Below, one piece after another: positions 37,401-52,800 of a stretch of DNA of 64,000 bases. The notes under the pieces are model-generated. The model did no database searches, was not told where the DNA came from, and saw only the letters and a program-made list of their open reading frames with translations. The translations under genes were made by a program, and so were the position numbers. Origin of the DNA: Alitta virens (lineage: Eukaryota; Annelida; Polychaeta; Phyllodocida; Nereididae); NCBI GenBank assembly GCA_932294295.1, contig OW028578.1, forward strand, positions 37,718,685-37,782,684. Reading direction: 5' to 3'. How positions within the stretch are numbered: the stretch's first letter is position 1; each line of letters starts with the position of its first letter.

Positions 37401-40400
37401 ACAAAAACCAGAGAGCGACCAAACCGTGGATGACGAGACACACCAAAGGTTTGCCGATTCCCGGTTCGTCCCATGATAGGTAGTTGCGAGTGTACCCCAC
37501 ACAAGTATTGCCACAGGCTTCTGTTAAAATATACAAAATACACTTGTTGGTCAAAGGCTCAATTGAATCACAATGGCGAAAAATACTACCAGAAGAAACT
37601 GCCACCGTAGCTGATAAAAGATAATATAATAATAAAATCATAATATAATAGGTTGATGACACTACCTGATTATTACATGGATGACATCAGGAAATATGCT
37701 GTCAACAAACAATACTTATATGCTACAGTGTCAGTGACCTCTAGTGGTACTTTTACCGCTCATACACTCGTTTTACGGAGCAGCCATGTTGTCATTTTTG
37801 CCTAATTGACCTCTCTTTGTACTCAGATATAGTATTGTGATGTCATCAATAGACAATGGCCATGGTGAGGTCAGAGTGCAAAAACAATGGAGAAGTAATG
37901 ATGTCATAATTTATGACGCAATCAAAATGAGGCCAATGAGGCAAAATTGCCAACAGGGCTGCCGCGTGAAAAGGGTGTATTGTATACAGTGACTAACAAA
38001 TGAATACATCCCTCTCAAAGTCAGCTAATTTTTTTTTAAATTTCAGTGAAACATGTGTAAAGCAGTTAAGAAATTGATAAATGTGGTCTTTTAAAACAGG
38101 TAAACATTTAATAAATTGTTGAAAAACACATTGAAACTTCAGTTCAGATAAATTGGTCACTGACAGCATATTTTTTTTATAGTTTAACCATAACACAATC
38201 GACCTTTTCTGCTAAATTTTGCAGTCTATAGTTATATCGCATAACAAAAACAAAATTGCATTCTTCCCATAATAATAATTAGGATTAATTCATATAGTAA
38301 TATTATGGGGTTGACAACATAATCAGCCATAGATTACAGTAACTCAAAATTAAGTAAGCATCGAGATAACAAAATGAGCTGAGATGATTATATAATAGCC
38401 TTAAAACAATCAAAACATATATAAGAAATATTATTATATAAACGCATCACAAAATGCTGGTATTTTTTATTTGAAATTCAATTATACATTTGCAAATTCC
38501 AGAAATAGCAGAGCATGTAGAAAATAAAAAGGTATCTGCTAAAACAGCCACAAAGAGTGCCAAAATGTGTGTGTTTTTGTTTGGCAGGTTAGTTTTGGTA
38601 GATTGAACTCGAAGCCAATTAATTCTGGTGTTTAGAAGCCAAAAAAGCTTGAAATGGGAAACCTAGAAAAGAATCTACACACTACCTGACACTACGGTGA
38701 ATAAAACGAAAAAGAATTCAAAACAAATCATTAGTAACTGAAAATGCAATACATCAAATGCACTGTACTAACTTCTACACTAACAGTGGAACATGGTCAT
38801 TAAAACCACCCTTGCAAATAGGTCTTCATTGCAAAGTGATCTTATTGGTGAGGTGGTCTTAATTGTGAGGTGGTCTTAATAGTGAGGATGTCTTAATAGT
38901 GAGGTGGTCTTAATAGTGAGTGGTCTTAATAGTGAGGTTGTCTAAATAGTGAGTTGGTCCTAATAGTGAGGTATTCTTGATAGAGAGGTGGTCCTAATAG
39001 TGAGGTGGTCTTTATAGTGATGTGTTCTTAATAGTGAGATGGTCTTAATATTGAGGTTGTCTTAAGAGTGAGGTGGTCTTAAGAGTGAGGTGGTCTGTAT
39101 AATGAGGTGGTCCTACTAGTTAGGTGGTCCTAATAGTGAGGTGTTCTTAGTAGTTTTCATATGGCGATCTTCCACTGTTTAAGTACCAACATAATTACAG
39201 CTTATATATAGACCTAACATCTATAATATAATATTTGAAACTTGTTCTAATCAAGTATAAAACTAACATGGGCTACATTTATTTCATAAATAGACAAACT
39301 TCAGACAAAATAAAAAAACAACAACAAAAAAACAGACATGCAGATAAGCTGCATATCTACATTTATGGCTTCTACAATCTAATATTTTTAAAATTTACAT
39401 GAAAAATTAAACGTACCTGGGCAACAAGGATGAGAAATATTTCTATACTTGACATAGATGCACAAATCATGAATATCAACGTCATATCTGTCACAGGCTT
39501 CCGTGTAGTAGAAGTTTTGCATGATTTTATGCAAGGAAATTAGAAAACAGAGGTTGGGGAAAAATGTGTATAATATCCACTTCACTAGCACTCCATTGGC
39601 TGCGTAAACGAGCAGGGATAACTGACCTGAAAAGAAATGAAATGAAATAATACAGCAGTGGTCAAAATTATTATAGCATAATAATTTAGTGTTTTATTTT
39701 TTTTCTGCAAGTGATGCAATGAAGTATTGCAAACATGGGTTAAACAAAATTTAGCATCTTGCCACTTAAAACTTTACAGAATAGTTCGTGATTTTGCTTT
39801 TTTTCCTACGGTCTTCCAGTTTATTTGAGTGACCACACGCATTTTCAAGTACTAGGCCTATATCACTAAATATCAAACATTTTAATTTTGAACTTAATTT
39901 TGACCATACAGTACTTTGTTATCAGTAAGCAGATACCTAAAGTCAGATTTTAATTCCCAATGCAAATATACTGGAGATTCATGCACCACGATAAAATTAT
40001 GAATACTGTTAAATTATTTTTGTCTTTGAATATAGATAGATTTAAAAAAAAAACTGCGAATCAGCAAATAAAGAAATGAAAGGTATTTTCAAGTTCTATT
40101 TTCATTTTTTGAAGTTTATAACAAGCCAATGAAAAGAAAGATAATCAAAATAAAATCATATAGACCTATTGCATTTAGCAATTTCAAAATGAAATTTTCA
40201 TTTCATTTATGTATGACCGTTATATTCTCTAGAACGAAATATTTGTTTTCGTTCAAATGAAATAAAAAGTGTATGTCCTATCCAAGCCCGAGATATCTGA
40301 TGTTCGCTTAGCTCTTAGTGAGGTGGTCTTAGTTTTATTATCTGATATTTTGTGAGCGCTAGCCAATTGCGGCTCACAATAAACGTCACAATATGAATAA

Positions 40401-43400
40401 GAGCTGACAGCGGCGTGTGGTCAGTCAGAGTTTCTCGGGCTAGTCCTATCCCACTGTATCCCAGCCACAATAGTTATATCTGACTATTGGCTGTATTAAT
40501 ATTCTATAAATTTATTCATTTAGCTTTTCACTTACCAGTGACGATATTAAATATAGTCAACCAGCAGAATGCCGCTAGGGGCGCCACATAGAGCCTTGCC
40601 ATGACGTAGGTAAATGGAATTAAAGTCCAACCAGTTACTATGACAACCAAGATCACCAACCTTAAACAGAAAAACACCTTTACTGACGTAAACTCTCTTA
40701 AAAACTTCAGTTTTTCAATTGGCTTAATTAGATCAAGATTTAAATTCTTCAATACGATTAGCTGACATTGCGTTAAACAATGACATTAAAAAATTATTTT
40801 AACGACTTGAACACTTACTCTTTTTTTTATTAGATTTTAGGTGTGAAGTCAAACTAGAAATGTTTTTGGGTAGAATGTTAGTCAATACGGGTAATTTCTT
40901 AGACTTATTGAATATATTTTTAGTCATTTTCTCATTTCTTAGACTTATTGAATACATTTTTAGTCATTTTCTCGTTTCTTAGACTTATTGAATACATTTT
41001 TAGTCATTTTCTCATTTCTTAGACTTATTGAATACATTTTTAGTCATTTTCTCATTTCTTAGACTTATTGAATACATTTTTAGTCATTTTCTCACTTGCT
41101 TTAGTTATTATGACTGATGATTTTATCTTCATGCCAGTTTAATGCAAAATTCCCAACAATAAACCAATTGATAATTATTAATGCAATTACTCGTTATAAA
41201 TATGAAACAATTAACGTATCAACGCTTAAGTGCTTCTATCAACCTACAAGAAATTCAGGCCGATAAAAGGTGTGACTCCGAACCAAAGGAAAATCAAGCA
41301 TAGGGTGAAGAAGACCACAATTAATGTGCCCAGGTCCCAGATGAAGTTAGCCAGCCAGAAGACCACCATGTTGGTGCCAATCAATCGTTGTAGATTCTTT
41401 GCCTGTGTGAAAAGATAATTATAGACAATAATTGACAAATTTGATGTGATATTGATATAAGTTTAATTCCTTAATAGGGAGGAAAGTACCACAAGAGGTC
41501 GCTGCCACCGTAGCAGATAAGTAGGCCCCTATTGTTTAATGACGTCATATATTCAGTGATGTCATTTACAATAAATGATGACGTCATCTAATTGTCTTTT
41601 TTATTGTTTTACAAATAGTGCCCTGTGTAGACCTTTTCTCCTGTTTTGTGAGGCATACTGTCTTGCCTTTAAAACAAAACAAAAAAACTAAAAAACTTAA
41701 TAAAAATACATTTCATAAGCGAATTATAATAAAGCATACTCGAGAATTCCTACCCACAGAATTGTCGAATCCTAAACCTGACATTAAAATCACCTTGGTA
41801 GCATTTTAACATATCTGGTCTGGTCTTGCCTCTTCTAAATCATTATTATTGTTGCAATAATTACGTAGAATCACTCTTCAATTTTCTCTTGTTTCCATAG
41901 AAACACAATACTCAACTTGTCTCAAGCCAAACAAGATAGCGTTGCAAAAGCTTATCTGACATAACTAAGACCCAGTCAAAACAGTTTAGCAGTCAACAGT
42001 TTGTTTGACTAAATCCCTCATAATGTCAAGGATGAAGAAGAAGTTTGAAAGACTATTCAATTTAATTATTACAACAATAATAAAATAAGTTTTTATGCTT
42101 GTGATTGTCATAGAAAATAATAAAATAATAGAATAGAATAGAATAGAATAATCTTTAAAGTCGACATAGGCCTACCACAACAATACAATTAAGATATTGA
42201 TCGATTATATGGAAAGAAAAACCACAATTTTAAGAAAGGTATCAACATTATAAACTATTATATTAACTAATTTCTTTGTCACTGGTAATCAACAACATTT
42301 TATGTTTTAATGTGGTACAAGCATGAATCTGGTAATAAAAAATAAAGTAGTATTACACTTTAATCCTTATGGTCTTTTGGATATCAGAGTCTAAAAAATA
42401 TGTCTATGCACAAACAAGATGTTATTAAAATGTCAAAGCTAATAATATTTTTCTTCTTTTGGATTTTATATGAAATTGTCCAAACTAAATTGTTATCTCG
42501 AAGTCATTGCCATTTCTATTAGACACTCACCTTAGAGGACCTTTCACGAACTACAGCCACAGCAAAAGTTCCTAGAATGACCGCTAGGGCGACGAGGGTG
42601 TACATCATGAGGTCATGACCTCCGGCCGCTAATCGTTGTACCCTCACTTTGGCTTTGGCCGATTTCGGATACGGAAGAGGTTCGTTTATGGTCCTGATGG
42701 TGATTTCAGGATATCCCAATGCACCCATGATGGTGTTACTGATAACGTTCAACAGTATTCCCGGAGAATGATAAGCCTGGTCATTAAAGAAGCCATCGAT
42801 GACCATATTTCCGCTGTCGTTCAGCAATCGAGGTGAATGGAAGTCAAGAGCGATCATCAAGCTATTGGTAAACTCTTTCCGGTTATCCAATCCTTCCAAG
42901 ACAAGGTATTCGGACATTGTTACTCCCAAAGGACCAACCGCCTCCACTTTCTTAATAAACACCTGAAAGAAATTAAATGTAAAAGATTTTAGGATTTGCG
43001 TCCAGTAACTAACCAAAATCATTGCTATCCTCCATAACGGGCTCTGCTGACATTGCAAGTTACACCTTAGGCAGGCCTATTCAAGTGTAAGCCTTTCTCA
43101 ACTCCCTAAGAGAATACACCCAGCATGCACCCCGACAGATAAAACTGTCTTGGCTGAAGAGTCAAATTGTGTGCTGTTGTTTTCACGGTATGAACATTTT
43201 TTGAAAACAAATTGCGACAAATGGTCAGTGGTTCCATTACTCACTAATACACCTTTTCACACGGCAGCTATGTTGGCATTTTTGCCTTAATGACCTCTCT
43301 TTGCACTCAGATATAATACTGGGAAATCACCAGTAGACAATGGCCATGATGAGGTCAGAGAGTGCAAGAACAATGGAGAAGTAATGAATCAAAATGAGGT

Positions 43401-46400
43401 AAATGAGGCAAAGATGCCAACATGGCTGCCGCACAAAAATTAGATTATTAGATGTAAAAAATGGTTAAAATACCCTCTGCCCCAAAGTCAATCAACTAAA
43501 CCAGAACTAAATATGTTCCACAAGATATCTCTTACCTTCTGATCGTTCTTAAGAAGCCTCGTGAGCACCCAAGGAATCCGCTCGATTCCGAAGACCTTCT
43601 GTACGTTACTAATGTCAGCCATGACCACCGCTTGTGGAGCATTCATCCCGTGCATTGTCAGCGTCTTTTGAGGTTGATTTGGAGGATCCACTGATGGCAA
43701 AACAATAAAACAAGCTCCTGTGACGACAAGAATTGGCAGAAGGACTTGACAAATTGTCAGGAGAGAACTGCGGGCTGCGACGCTTGCCTTCTTGACCAAC
43801 TGCCCACGAAGTTGTTGAAAAAAAGATGACCGATAGACTACTTGTGCCTCTTCTGAAAATGATGGTAAATGTTTTTTTAGTAGTTTGTGTTAGAATGATG
43901 ACTTAGAATACTTTTATGAATAAAAAATGACTTTAATGAGTTGTCTGCATAGAGGAAGTATTGGATATAATGAATGCTGAAGTCATCAGTGAGATTATAA
44001 ACTTGAATTTGAGTTCTGGCCAATTATTAACAACGTTTGGTAGAGGTAGTCAACGGTATGACCTTAAGCTATCAATCAATCGATTAAACAATCAATCAAG
44101 CAATCAATTAAACAATCAATCAAGCAAATATTTGATATATAAAGAAATTCAGGAGTAGGTTTGTCAAATAGAAATGGTTATCATAGATGAAATGGACATA
44201 CCTGGAGTCGACACGATGATTCCATATTCGCCACCTTCATTCTCCATGTTCCCATTAGTAACTGGTGACGTCTCATTTTCATCTGAACATGTCGCTAACC
44301 TAAAGTCGTTAAATATCATCATTGTACACATGACACATCCGATATCTATTTATATGTATGGAGAAACATGCAAGGGAAACACATGCCTAAAGAACTTGGT
44401 ATGCACAATTTATTGGCAGACCGAAAATTGCTTTCACGTTGCAAATGAGTGGATCTGTCTGAAATCATTGCGGAGTATTTATGCAACTTGTGTATTGCTG
44501 TGTTATTCAGTTTGGAGTAGATAATGGCTTGGAAACCAAATCAAACTCTGATAAAATACAAAAGCAACATCTAAAACAACTGAAGAAACACTCACATAAG
44601 ATCACATCTTTTTAACTTTTTGCAGTTGTCACTAGAACATTACATTACTATGTGTTCCTTATATTCATAAATTGCACATATTCAGTAATAGTTATATCCC
44701 AAATAGGAGGGAGTTAACTAACATTTTTGTTGGTAATATCACAACCCGACTACAAATTTATTCGATTGTTAGTTCTGTTGCAATGCCTTTATTACCCAAA
44801 ACTAATTCAGTTTGCACTCAGGAGGGAGTTAACTAACATTTTCGTTGGTTATTGGCTGCTCAGAACAATAGGAAAACTGTCTTAGGTAGAGTATAATTTC
44901 AGATTATCACACAGCTTAGAGCTTTTAATTATATAAGTCTTTCAGTGCTATAATTTTATGTATGAAATTCGCTATTTATCATTATTCAATGTTGATGTTC
45001 TTAGTGGCATAATCTAACACAGGAAGTTCACAGTTTATCAGAATTTAACTTTTATGACGTTAGATTTCAGTGCCATAATGTGTCACTTTGAAGTTAATTC
45101 CATCACTTTTAATGTTAATGAAGATGTCATAATTACATAAAGTTTATAACATTATATCATATTCATTAATTTTACTTACTTAATGAGTGTGTCCTCCAGG
45201 GTAACAGCTTTTATCTCATAATTGATGACATTCAGATCGACTTTCTGCATCTCCAAGTTGGACAACATTGTTTCTATCTTGTGCGATTCTTCAATTTCAA
45301 ACGAGAAGGTCAACTGGTTTCTGTCATTCTCTGCGCTCGATCCCTCTGGCATGTAGTTCTCGAGAAAACTCTTTATCGGTTCAAATGGCTTTTCATCAGA
45401 TTTTTCCATCGTCAAGCGGTATCCCACATCTGAAAAAAAAGAAAAAAAAGTGGTTATGCGGTTCAACAGACTACCGAGTATCAAGTTAGACCAGTTTTGA
45501 ATAGAGAAGTTGGGCAGATCCCCCAGCAGCCACTGCTTCACCCTCATCTGGGTGCGATGGGTACTTGGCAATAGACGATAGACAGAAATAGCTTTAGCTT
45601 TAGGGGTTCTGGAAGTAGGTGCTATTCCTCTGTTCCAGATCCTTTTTTTTTTTTTTGTATAGTTCGCGACTGAATTGAGTATATATAGTTTTGTGCATAT
45701 ATATGTGCTTGCATTTGGTTTTTCACAATATTTTACTATATAGCTAGCTGAGCCTCTGATGCTGCCCTGCTAGTATTAGTCCTTATTATTTATTACTGTT
45801 AATATTTCTTAATTTAGGCCGCTTATGCTGCCCTGCATCCTGGTTCCATATTCCTTCGGATTTATACATTCTTGTAATGGCAGTGGTGTGAGCTTTACAC
45901 AATTGACGGAGTTCTCGATAGACAGATGAATATAAATTTAGTAAGTGCAGAACTCTCATGCAAATTTGTGCTGCTAGCGAGGGTTGATTGACAGGGTGAA
46001 AGAGTAGTGAAGTATTCCCATATTACACATTTACCCCATGGATGGGGTCTTTTACTCGCCTCAGGGTAGGCACTGAGTAAAAGGGACCACCATTTTTATA
46101 TCTCATCCTTCCAACATCCAACTGAAATGTTGTGCACAAACCTGGGTCCTTCGGAGGAGCAGGCGAGCGTCTTACCACTAGACTACACTGCTGCCATTCT
46201 AAATATTCACAGTGGAGATGAAAAAGACTCAAGATTGGCCTGCTTAAGGTGTAATTACCAATATATCTTAATTTTGTCAATTATGCACCTAATTTTCATT
46301 AATTGCGTCAATTTACAATAATTTAAGTAGCATCAAGTTACCATATTTCTTGATGAGAAATTCAGGGGTTCCACAACAATGGACTTTTCCTCTGTTTATG

Positions 46401-46609
46401 ACTGCTACCCTGTCCCCTAACGCCTCCGCTTCTTCTGCCAATTGTGACGTCATCATGATTGTCTTGCCTCGTTGTCGTTCTCTCAGGAAATCCCAGACTA
46501 TTCTTCTCGTGTCTGCATCTAACCCAAGGGTTGGTTCATCCAGGATAATAGTCTTATACAAACAAACAATAATATAAAGTTATTGGGTAGAAAGGTAGAT
46601 AGATAGATG

Positions 46610-46682
<73 letters not shown>

Positions 46683-46791
46683 GTAGATAGATAGATAGAT
46701 AGACTGATAGATAGATAGATTGATAGATATATAGTCAGATAGCTAGATAGACAGATATATAGGTATATAGATAGATGGATAGATGGATAGG

Positions 46792-46822
<31 letters not shown>

Positions 46823-49800
46823 GTAGATAGATAGATAGGTAGATAGCTAGATAGGTAGATAGATAGATAAATAGATAGGTAGATAGATAGATAGATAGAC
46901 TGATAGATAGATAGATTGATAGATATATAGTCAGATAGCTAGATAGACAGATATATAGGTATATAGATAGATAGATAGATGGATAGGTAGATAGATAGAT
47001 AGATAGATGGGTAGACAGGTAGAAAGGTATATAAATAGACGTAGATAATCAAATCTCATAACATTTTGTCAGGGATGTTTTTTCATGTGATTTTTAATGG
47101 GGGTATGCATATGTAATTAAAATGTCGACTTTTTTGGGACACACTAAGGTACATTTATAGCATTTTTAAAGCAAATTTATTGATATTTCCCTCCGTTTGT
47201 GTCATACTATAAATCTATGAACTTAATTTTTTCCTCTAAAGTAAATACAATCTCTCTTGCAGTCTTTATCATTTCTTCATTACGTGATTACTTATAAAAA
47301 AAAATTAATATATTCAATTCAAATTGGCTCTTTCTATATATATCAAAGCCTACAATAAAGTCAGTTTTGTGCACGAAACAACTCTTAAAAACTACGAAGT
47401 TTTAATTTTGATGACTTTATTTTGCAACTGACCTTTGGATATCCAATAAATGCAATGCCAATGGACACCCTCCTCCTGCAAGATCGACTGAGGTGCTTGA
47501 TCTGAACATCTTTCTTCTCTGCCAAATCCAGATATTCCAGCAAATCTTCAATTTCTTCGTCTGTTTCATAATCTTCCATATCTTTCACCTGAATGCAATC
47601 ATAACATTTAGTTTTATCATTATAAAATATCCGGCTCACAATTTTATCATTATAAAATGTCCGGCTCACAATTTTATCATTATAAAATGTCCAGCTCACA
47701 ATTACTTGTAGGATGAAGTCTCAATAACCTAACTAACTGACTAACTAACTGACTTACTGACTGACTAACTCATTGTCTGCCAGGCTGACTAACTAACTGA
47801 TTGAATGACTGCCTATTGTTGCATAGAGAGATTCGTAAAATAAACCCCCAAGTCTAGAAATCTAAATGGATGAAATGCATAATTGACTTGTGACATGTTT
47901 ACCATTAAATTGCCAAATCCACTTCATTGCAAATTTGAAATTAGGTCATAATGTCTTTTTGCAAGGTGAACTGCACTTAATAATGCATAGATTGTCCCTA
48001 TGGAGATATCAATATACTATTTCACAATAATACATTTAAGTTTAAATTGGTGATCTTAATAGTGAGATGGTTTTGATTGTGAGGTGATCTTAATAGTGAG
48101 ATTGTCTTGATTGAGAGGTGGTCTTAATAGTGAGTTTGTCTTATTAGTGAGATGGTCTTATTAGTGAGATGGTCTTATTAGTGAGATGGTCTTGATAGTG
48201 AGATGGTCTTAAAAGTGAAGTGGTCTTAATAATGAGGTAGTCTTAATAGCAAGATGGTCTTAATAGCGAAGTGGTCTTAATAGTGAAGAGATCTTAAATT
48301 TGGATTCCGTATGTTTTGCAGTTTACATTGTAATGTGTTTTATTTTTCATTCATTGTCTGCATTTTTGTAACTACCTTGCAGTAATAGACGAAGTGCTCG
48401 GCCACAGTCAATAGGTCAAATAAGACATCTTGCTGAGGACAATAGCCCAAGACTTTCCTCATGTCCGACATGTGGCGCCTCACGTCCCAATCATTCACCA
48501 GCGCCGTCCCGGAAGTTGGAGGAACTAATCCTGAAAACAGAATGTTTCGTAGAATATTATTAGAAGATAAATTATTAGAGATTAATTACTGAAGAAATAA
48601 CTTCATTTTAGTGAATGGAAGGTAAAATAATATAGCATGTATACCAGGGTACAGTAAAACTTTCTGGAAGTGACCCATTGTGACAGCTGTCTGTAGCTAG
48701 TAGGACCCACATGAACCCTTACATATCCAAACCTATTTATTCTTATTTTTCAGATAGCCTATGGGGTATCTATAGAGTGCGGTTTACAAACAGTTGCATT
48801 TTGTATTGGGATGATTATTTGCTTTAAAAGGGATTTTATATGTTCAGGGAATATATTTGGATAGTTGGATTAGCTCAGCAGCAAGTAGCATGAGGTTCCA
48901 ATTGTAGTCCAGCTAAGTGTGGCTCCAAATTGACGTGACTTTTTTAAAAGGTCGTACTGTATAATATTCACCATCATATATATGCCATTATATATTGAAA
49001 GTGTTCAGAAAGGATTGCTTCCTCATATAATTCATTATTCATGACATTTATTGGACCTGCAAGCCTACCACCGAAGCCAGAAGTTTTCAATAATTCCTAT
49101 CCAATTGTCAGGAAATAATTAGTGACAAATTGCTCTGATACATCATTTCGTCAAGAGATGTAGCAATGAACAACATACTGACCTGTCAGCAGATCTATAA
49201 TAGTGGATTTTCCTGAGCCACTGAAGCCATAGATGACACTGATCTCATCATCATAGAAGTCCAGCGTGGTCGGGTCTATGCCAGTGCATGTGCTGGTTCC
49301 AATTGTGTATTCCTATGGAGTGGAGACAAATAACAGTTGGAATAGATCAGATAGGTATCATTGTGCATAAGTGCATTAATATATTTTGACATATACACAT
49401 ATTAATCAATATTAAGATGATATCTGCTTTTGGTTGCAGATAGCGGAACAAGTAAGCTTGTTGTTGTTCTGACGTTCATTTTAAATGATGTTGCTGTTTG
49501 AACGGTGTTCTCCCAATCTGAAATGTGTTCTGGGTGGTGGTGGTGGTGGAGGCTTTACGTCCTGTATGCACCGTATGGGCTAATTAGGACAGGTAGGGAC
49601 CATGGCAATGAGACGAAGGATGAAACAACTATCCAACAACGTATCCAACGGGAATTGAACACGGGACCCAGTGGTTGGAAGCCCAGCGCGCTACCACTGA
49701 GCTAGGGCCCCACCCCAAATGTGGGGAATCCATTCCTTTTTACTCATTTGGAAGACCAACTGCAATGTTATTTGGAGTTCATTCAGTCAGTGTGTCAGTT

Positions 49801-52800
49801 TGTCAGTCAGTCAGTCAGTCAGACAGCACGACATTCAATCAGTTAGTCGGTCATTCATTCATTCATTCAGTCAATCAGTCAGTCAGACACTCAGTCAGTC
49901 AGTCAGACGGACATTCAGTCAATCAGTTATTCAGTCAGTCAGTCAGTCATTCACCCACCTTGGCTATTTTCCTCATTTTTATCCCAACAGGCACACCGGG
50001 TTGCTCTTCCTGGAAGTATTCTGACGTGATGACTTCACTCAAATCTGCAAATTCTTCGTCTAAGATCTTCTTTTCAAATATCCCCCAGTATCTTGGCTGA
50101 AATTCAAGGAACAATCCCATCATTTCTAGAAAGATACTTATACAACATGACAATGAAGTTCGTTCGGCATGGGCACGAGTCAGCCAACGTAACGGCCATT
50201 ATAGGTCCGATGTTGACCGATTTAAGATTTACTGTATAGCCTAAGATTAGTTTAATTTGAGAAACAAAAGAAATTGAAACTAAATTTAAGGTACTTAAGT
50301 GTTCGATTAAAGGCATTGGCTGTGATTAGAATCAACCACCTTCATCAGAACCAGCCTTTTTTTTTGTTGGGTGGCTTTTATCATGTTTTTATTGCTCTGT
50401 GCTCTGTCATTTCACCCTATATATTTATATATTTATCCGGTTCAACCTTAACTTTCTTTGTCTCTTTAAATGAATATACTGTTGTTTTGGAAAGGTTTTT
50501 GTTGGAGTCTCTTTGAAGTCTGGGGGGCACCTCAGCAGCGACACTCCATGTCTTGGCGGTGTCCCCTCATATTACATATACAATGAATATAATTATTTCT
50601 TGTATATAAGTTAAATTTAGTTGATATATGTAATATGAAATAAATGATTCTAAAATGATTCTGATTCTGTTATGAGAGCATGCGATCAAACCGACTACAA
50701 TTCCCATATATGACTTATGGAAGTATTGATGTGATGTCATGCTGTTACAAGAAGCACTTACCAATCCCCAAGATTTTTGCTTGCCCAAATAATTGTTGGT
50801 TCCAGTAAGGGTCTTAGAAAATAAATATGGGCCAGAAGGTATTGATTGTAGCATGTTTCAATTATTTCAATTTAGTTGTCCCGCGTCCCCACCCACTAGT
50901 TCACTGCTCGCTTTGAGCCCACACTTGCATAAGTGGCACACTGGGTTGCTCTTCTTGGAGAGACACATGGTCAGTTGTGGTGTGTGAATTTCATTTAAAT
51001 GGACAAAGTTTCGGTGTTTCCTATATCTCGGCATCCATAGTGCGAAGGTGCACCAGCATCATCAATGATTCACCATCCCTCTCCCAACTCATCATTTTAA
51101 TTAACACTGATATTACATTAGTGCCTGTACCTATATACATCTGCAATGTCATTACGAAAAAGTCTTAAATTATCATGGTTTGAATTTTTTAAATTAATTT
51201 TGTTCATTTTGTTTATTAACTAGGGTGTGGCCCTTGTTAGCAGCAGCATTTCCGCCTTAGAGGGCCACTCCCAAATGTACATCATTTAATATGGGATATT
51301 TCGAATAAGTGTTCTGAGTTCTGGTTGCTTGGACTCCGTGTAGTCAGTTTGATTGAACAAGCAGTAACCACAACACTACCCAGCTGCTTGCATTCTCATA
51401 ATGTCAATTTTTTTGGAAATCGCATAATTTCCACCCATACTGGATTATTTCAATACTGACATCATATTTAAAACCAAATAATGCAATTAATAAATATTAA
51501 ATAGATTACAAACTCAGTACTTACGAGAAATATGAAATAAGGAGGTTTGCAATAACCACTCTTCCCAGGAAGCACTGCATTCAAGTAGGCCCCAAGGAGA
51601 GCATAGAAAATTGTGTCGAAGAGTAGAGTGACAATTGCACAACCCAGACCAAAGGACCGGAAGTCCTTGACAGATGATGCCACATGTCTCCACTGAGCCC
51701 CTTCGCCTGAAAGGGCAAAACAAAACAAAAACATAAATGATGATAACCAATTCAAATCTGCCAGGCAAGTATTAAATACCAATAAGTTGCTGAGATATTT
51801 AATTTTGTATGTTGTACCCAGATAACATGCCATTCCGGGTCAACATCATTCCAACCTTGGCCATCATTGGAACATATCAGGCTGATGCCGAACCATTCTG
51901 GCACATTATATCGGTAACAGAGAAATTAACCAAGGTACTGTTTTTTATTTCAGCCAATTAGTACATGGCCAATTGTGCCACATGCGTTTTCCATGCATTT
52001 GGATAAATGCATGGAAAATGCATGGTTTTTGCCTCATGATAATAAGCTAAAAACCATGCGTTTTCTATGCGTTTATCCTTCTCATGGAAAACACACATGG
52101 CACATTTGGCCATGTATAATATGCACCGGTACACTATTGTGTCGTTAATTTGTTAATGTCATGGGCTAAAGTTAGCTAACTTACATTGCATATTTGTAGC
52201 TTAATTTGTGTAGACTATAATATCTAATTCTACTTTTGGATAAATTACGAATGACTGTTTTATGAACATTAAAACCTAAACTTACAAGTTATACATTTAA
52301 TCATACATCAACCTTGTTTTATCAGTTGCCATCTGTAGCTAAACCACATTCACCTAATCACAGATATAGTGGCTGAGGGTTTGCTGTCTCTTCAACCTAT
52401 GTTTTTTTTTTTCTAATTAAACTTACCTGAGAGTTCATGCTGTGCAATCAACCTCAACCCACAGGACAATGCAACATTATGTAACAAACAGCCGAGGGAT
52501 TTTTCTATCAAAGAAGTTGCGTGGAATCTGTGATCGAGGGCAAAATATGGAAGCCATGTTATGAAAAACATGACAATTCCGACGGCGCACCCGGAAAAAG
52601 CTGAAATAGAATTACATATTATGAAAATAATTGGTTCATTGCAGAATATTCAAAATATTATTATAATGGAAGATCAACTGTTGAAACAGTACTATGGCAA
52701 TAATTGAGCATTGTTCTCTTATTGACACCAGCCAATCAATCAGATCACTGACCAATCAGATCATCTGTTTGAGATCACTGACCAATCAGATCATCTGTTT

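Noticed and set aside
43961..44158. 65-codon plus frame with an Asn-rich end
   Set aside because: The end is a CAATCAAT tandem repeat inside an intron of the minus-strand gene.
50762..50812. Possible extra ABCA3-like exon (contains DPYWNQQLF in one frame, with AG and GT borders, 51 nt)
   Set aside because: The DPYW frame does not fit the phase of exon 8; the frame that fits is unrelated to the family. The true PRYW exon is 49959-50096, and this stretch belongs to a repeat also seen near 57340-57480.
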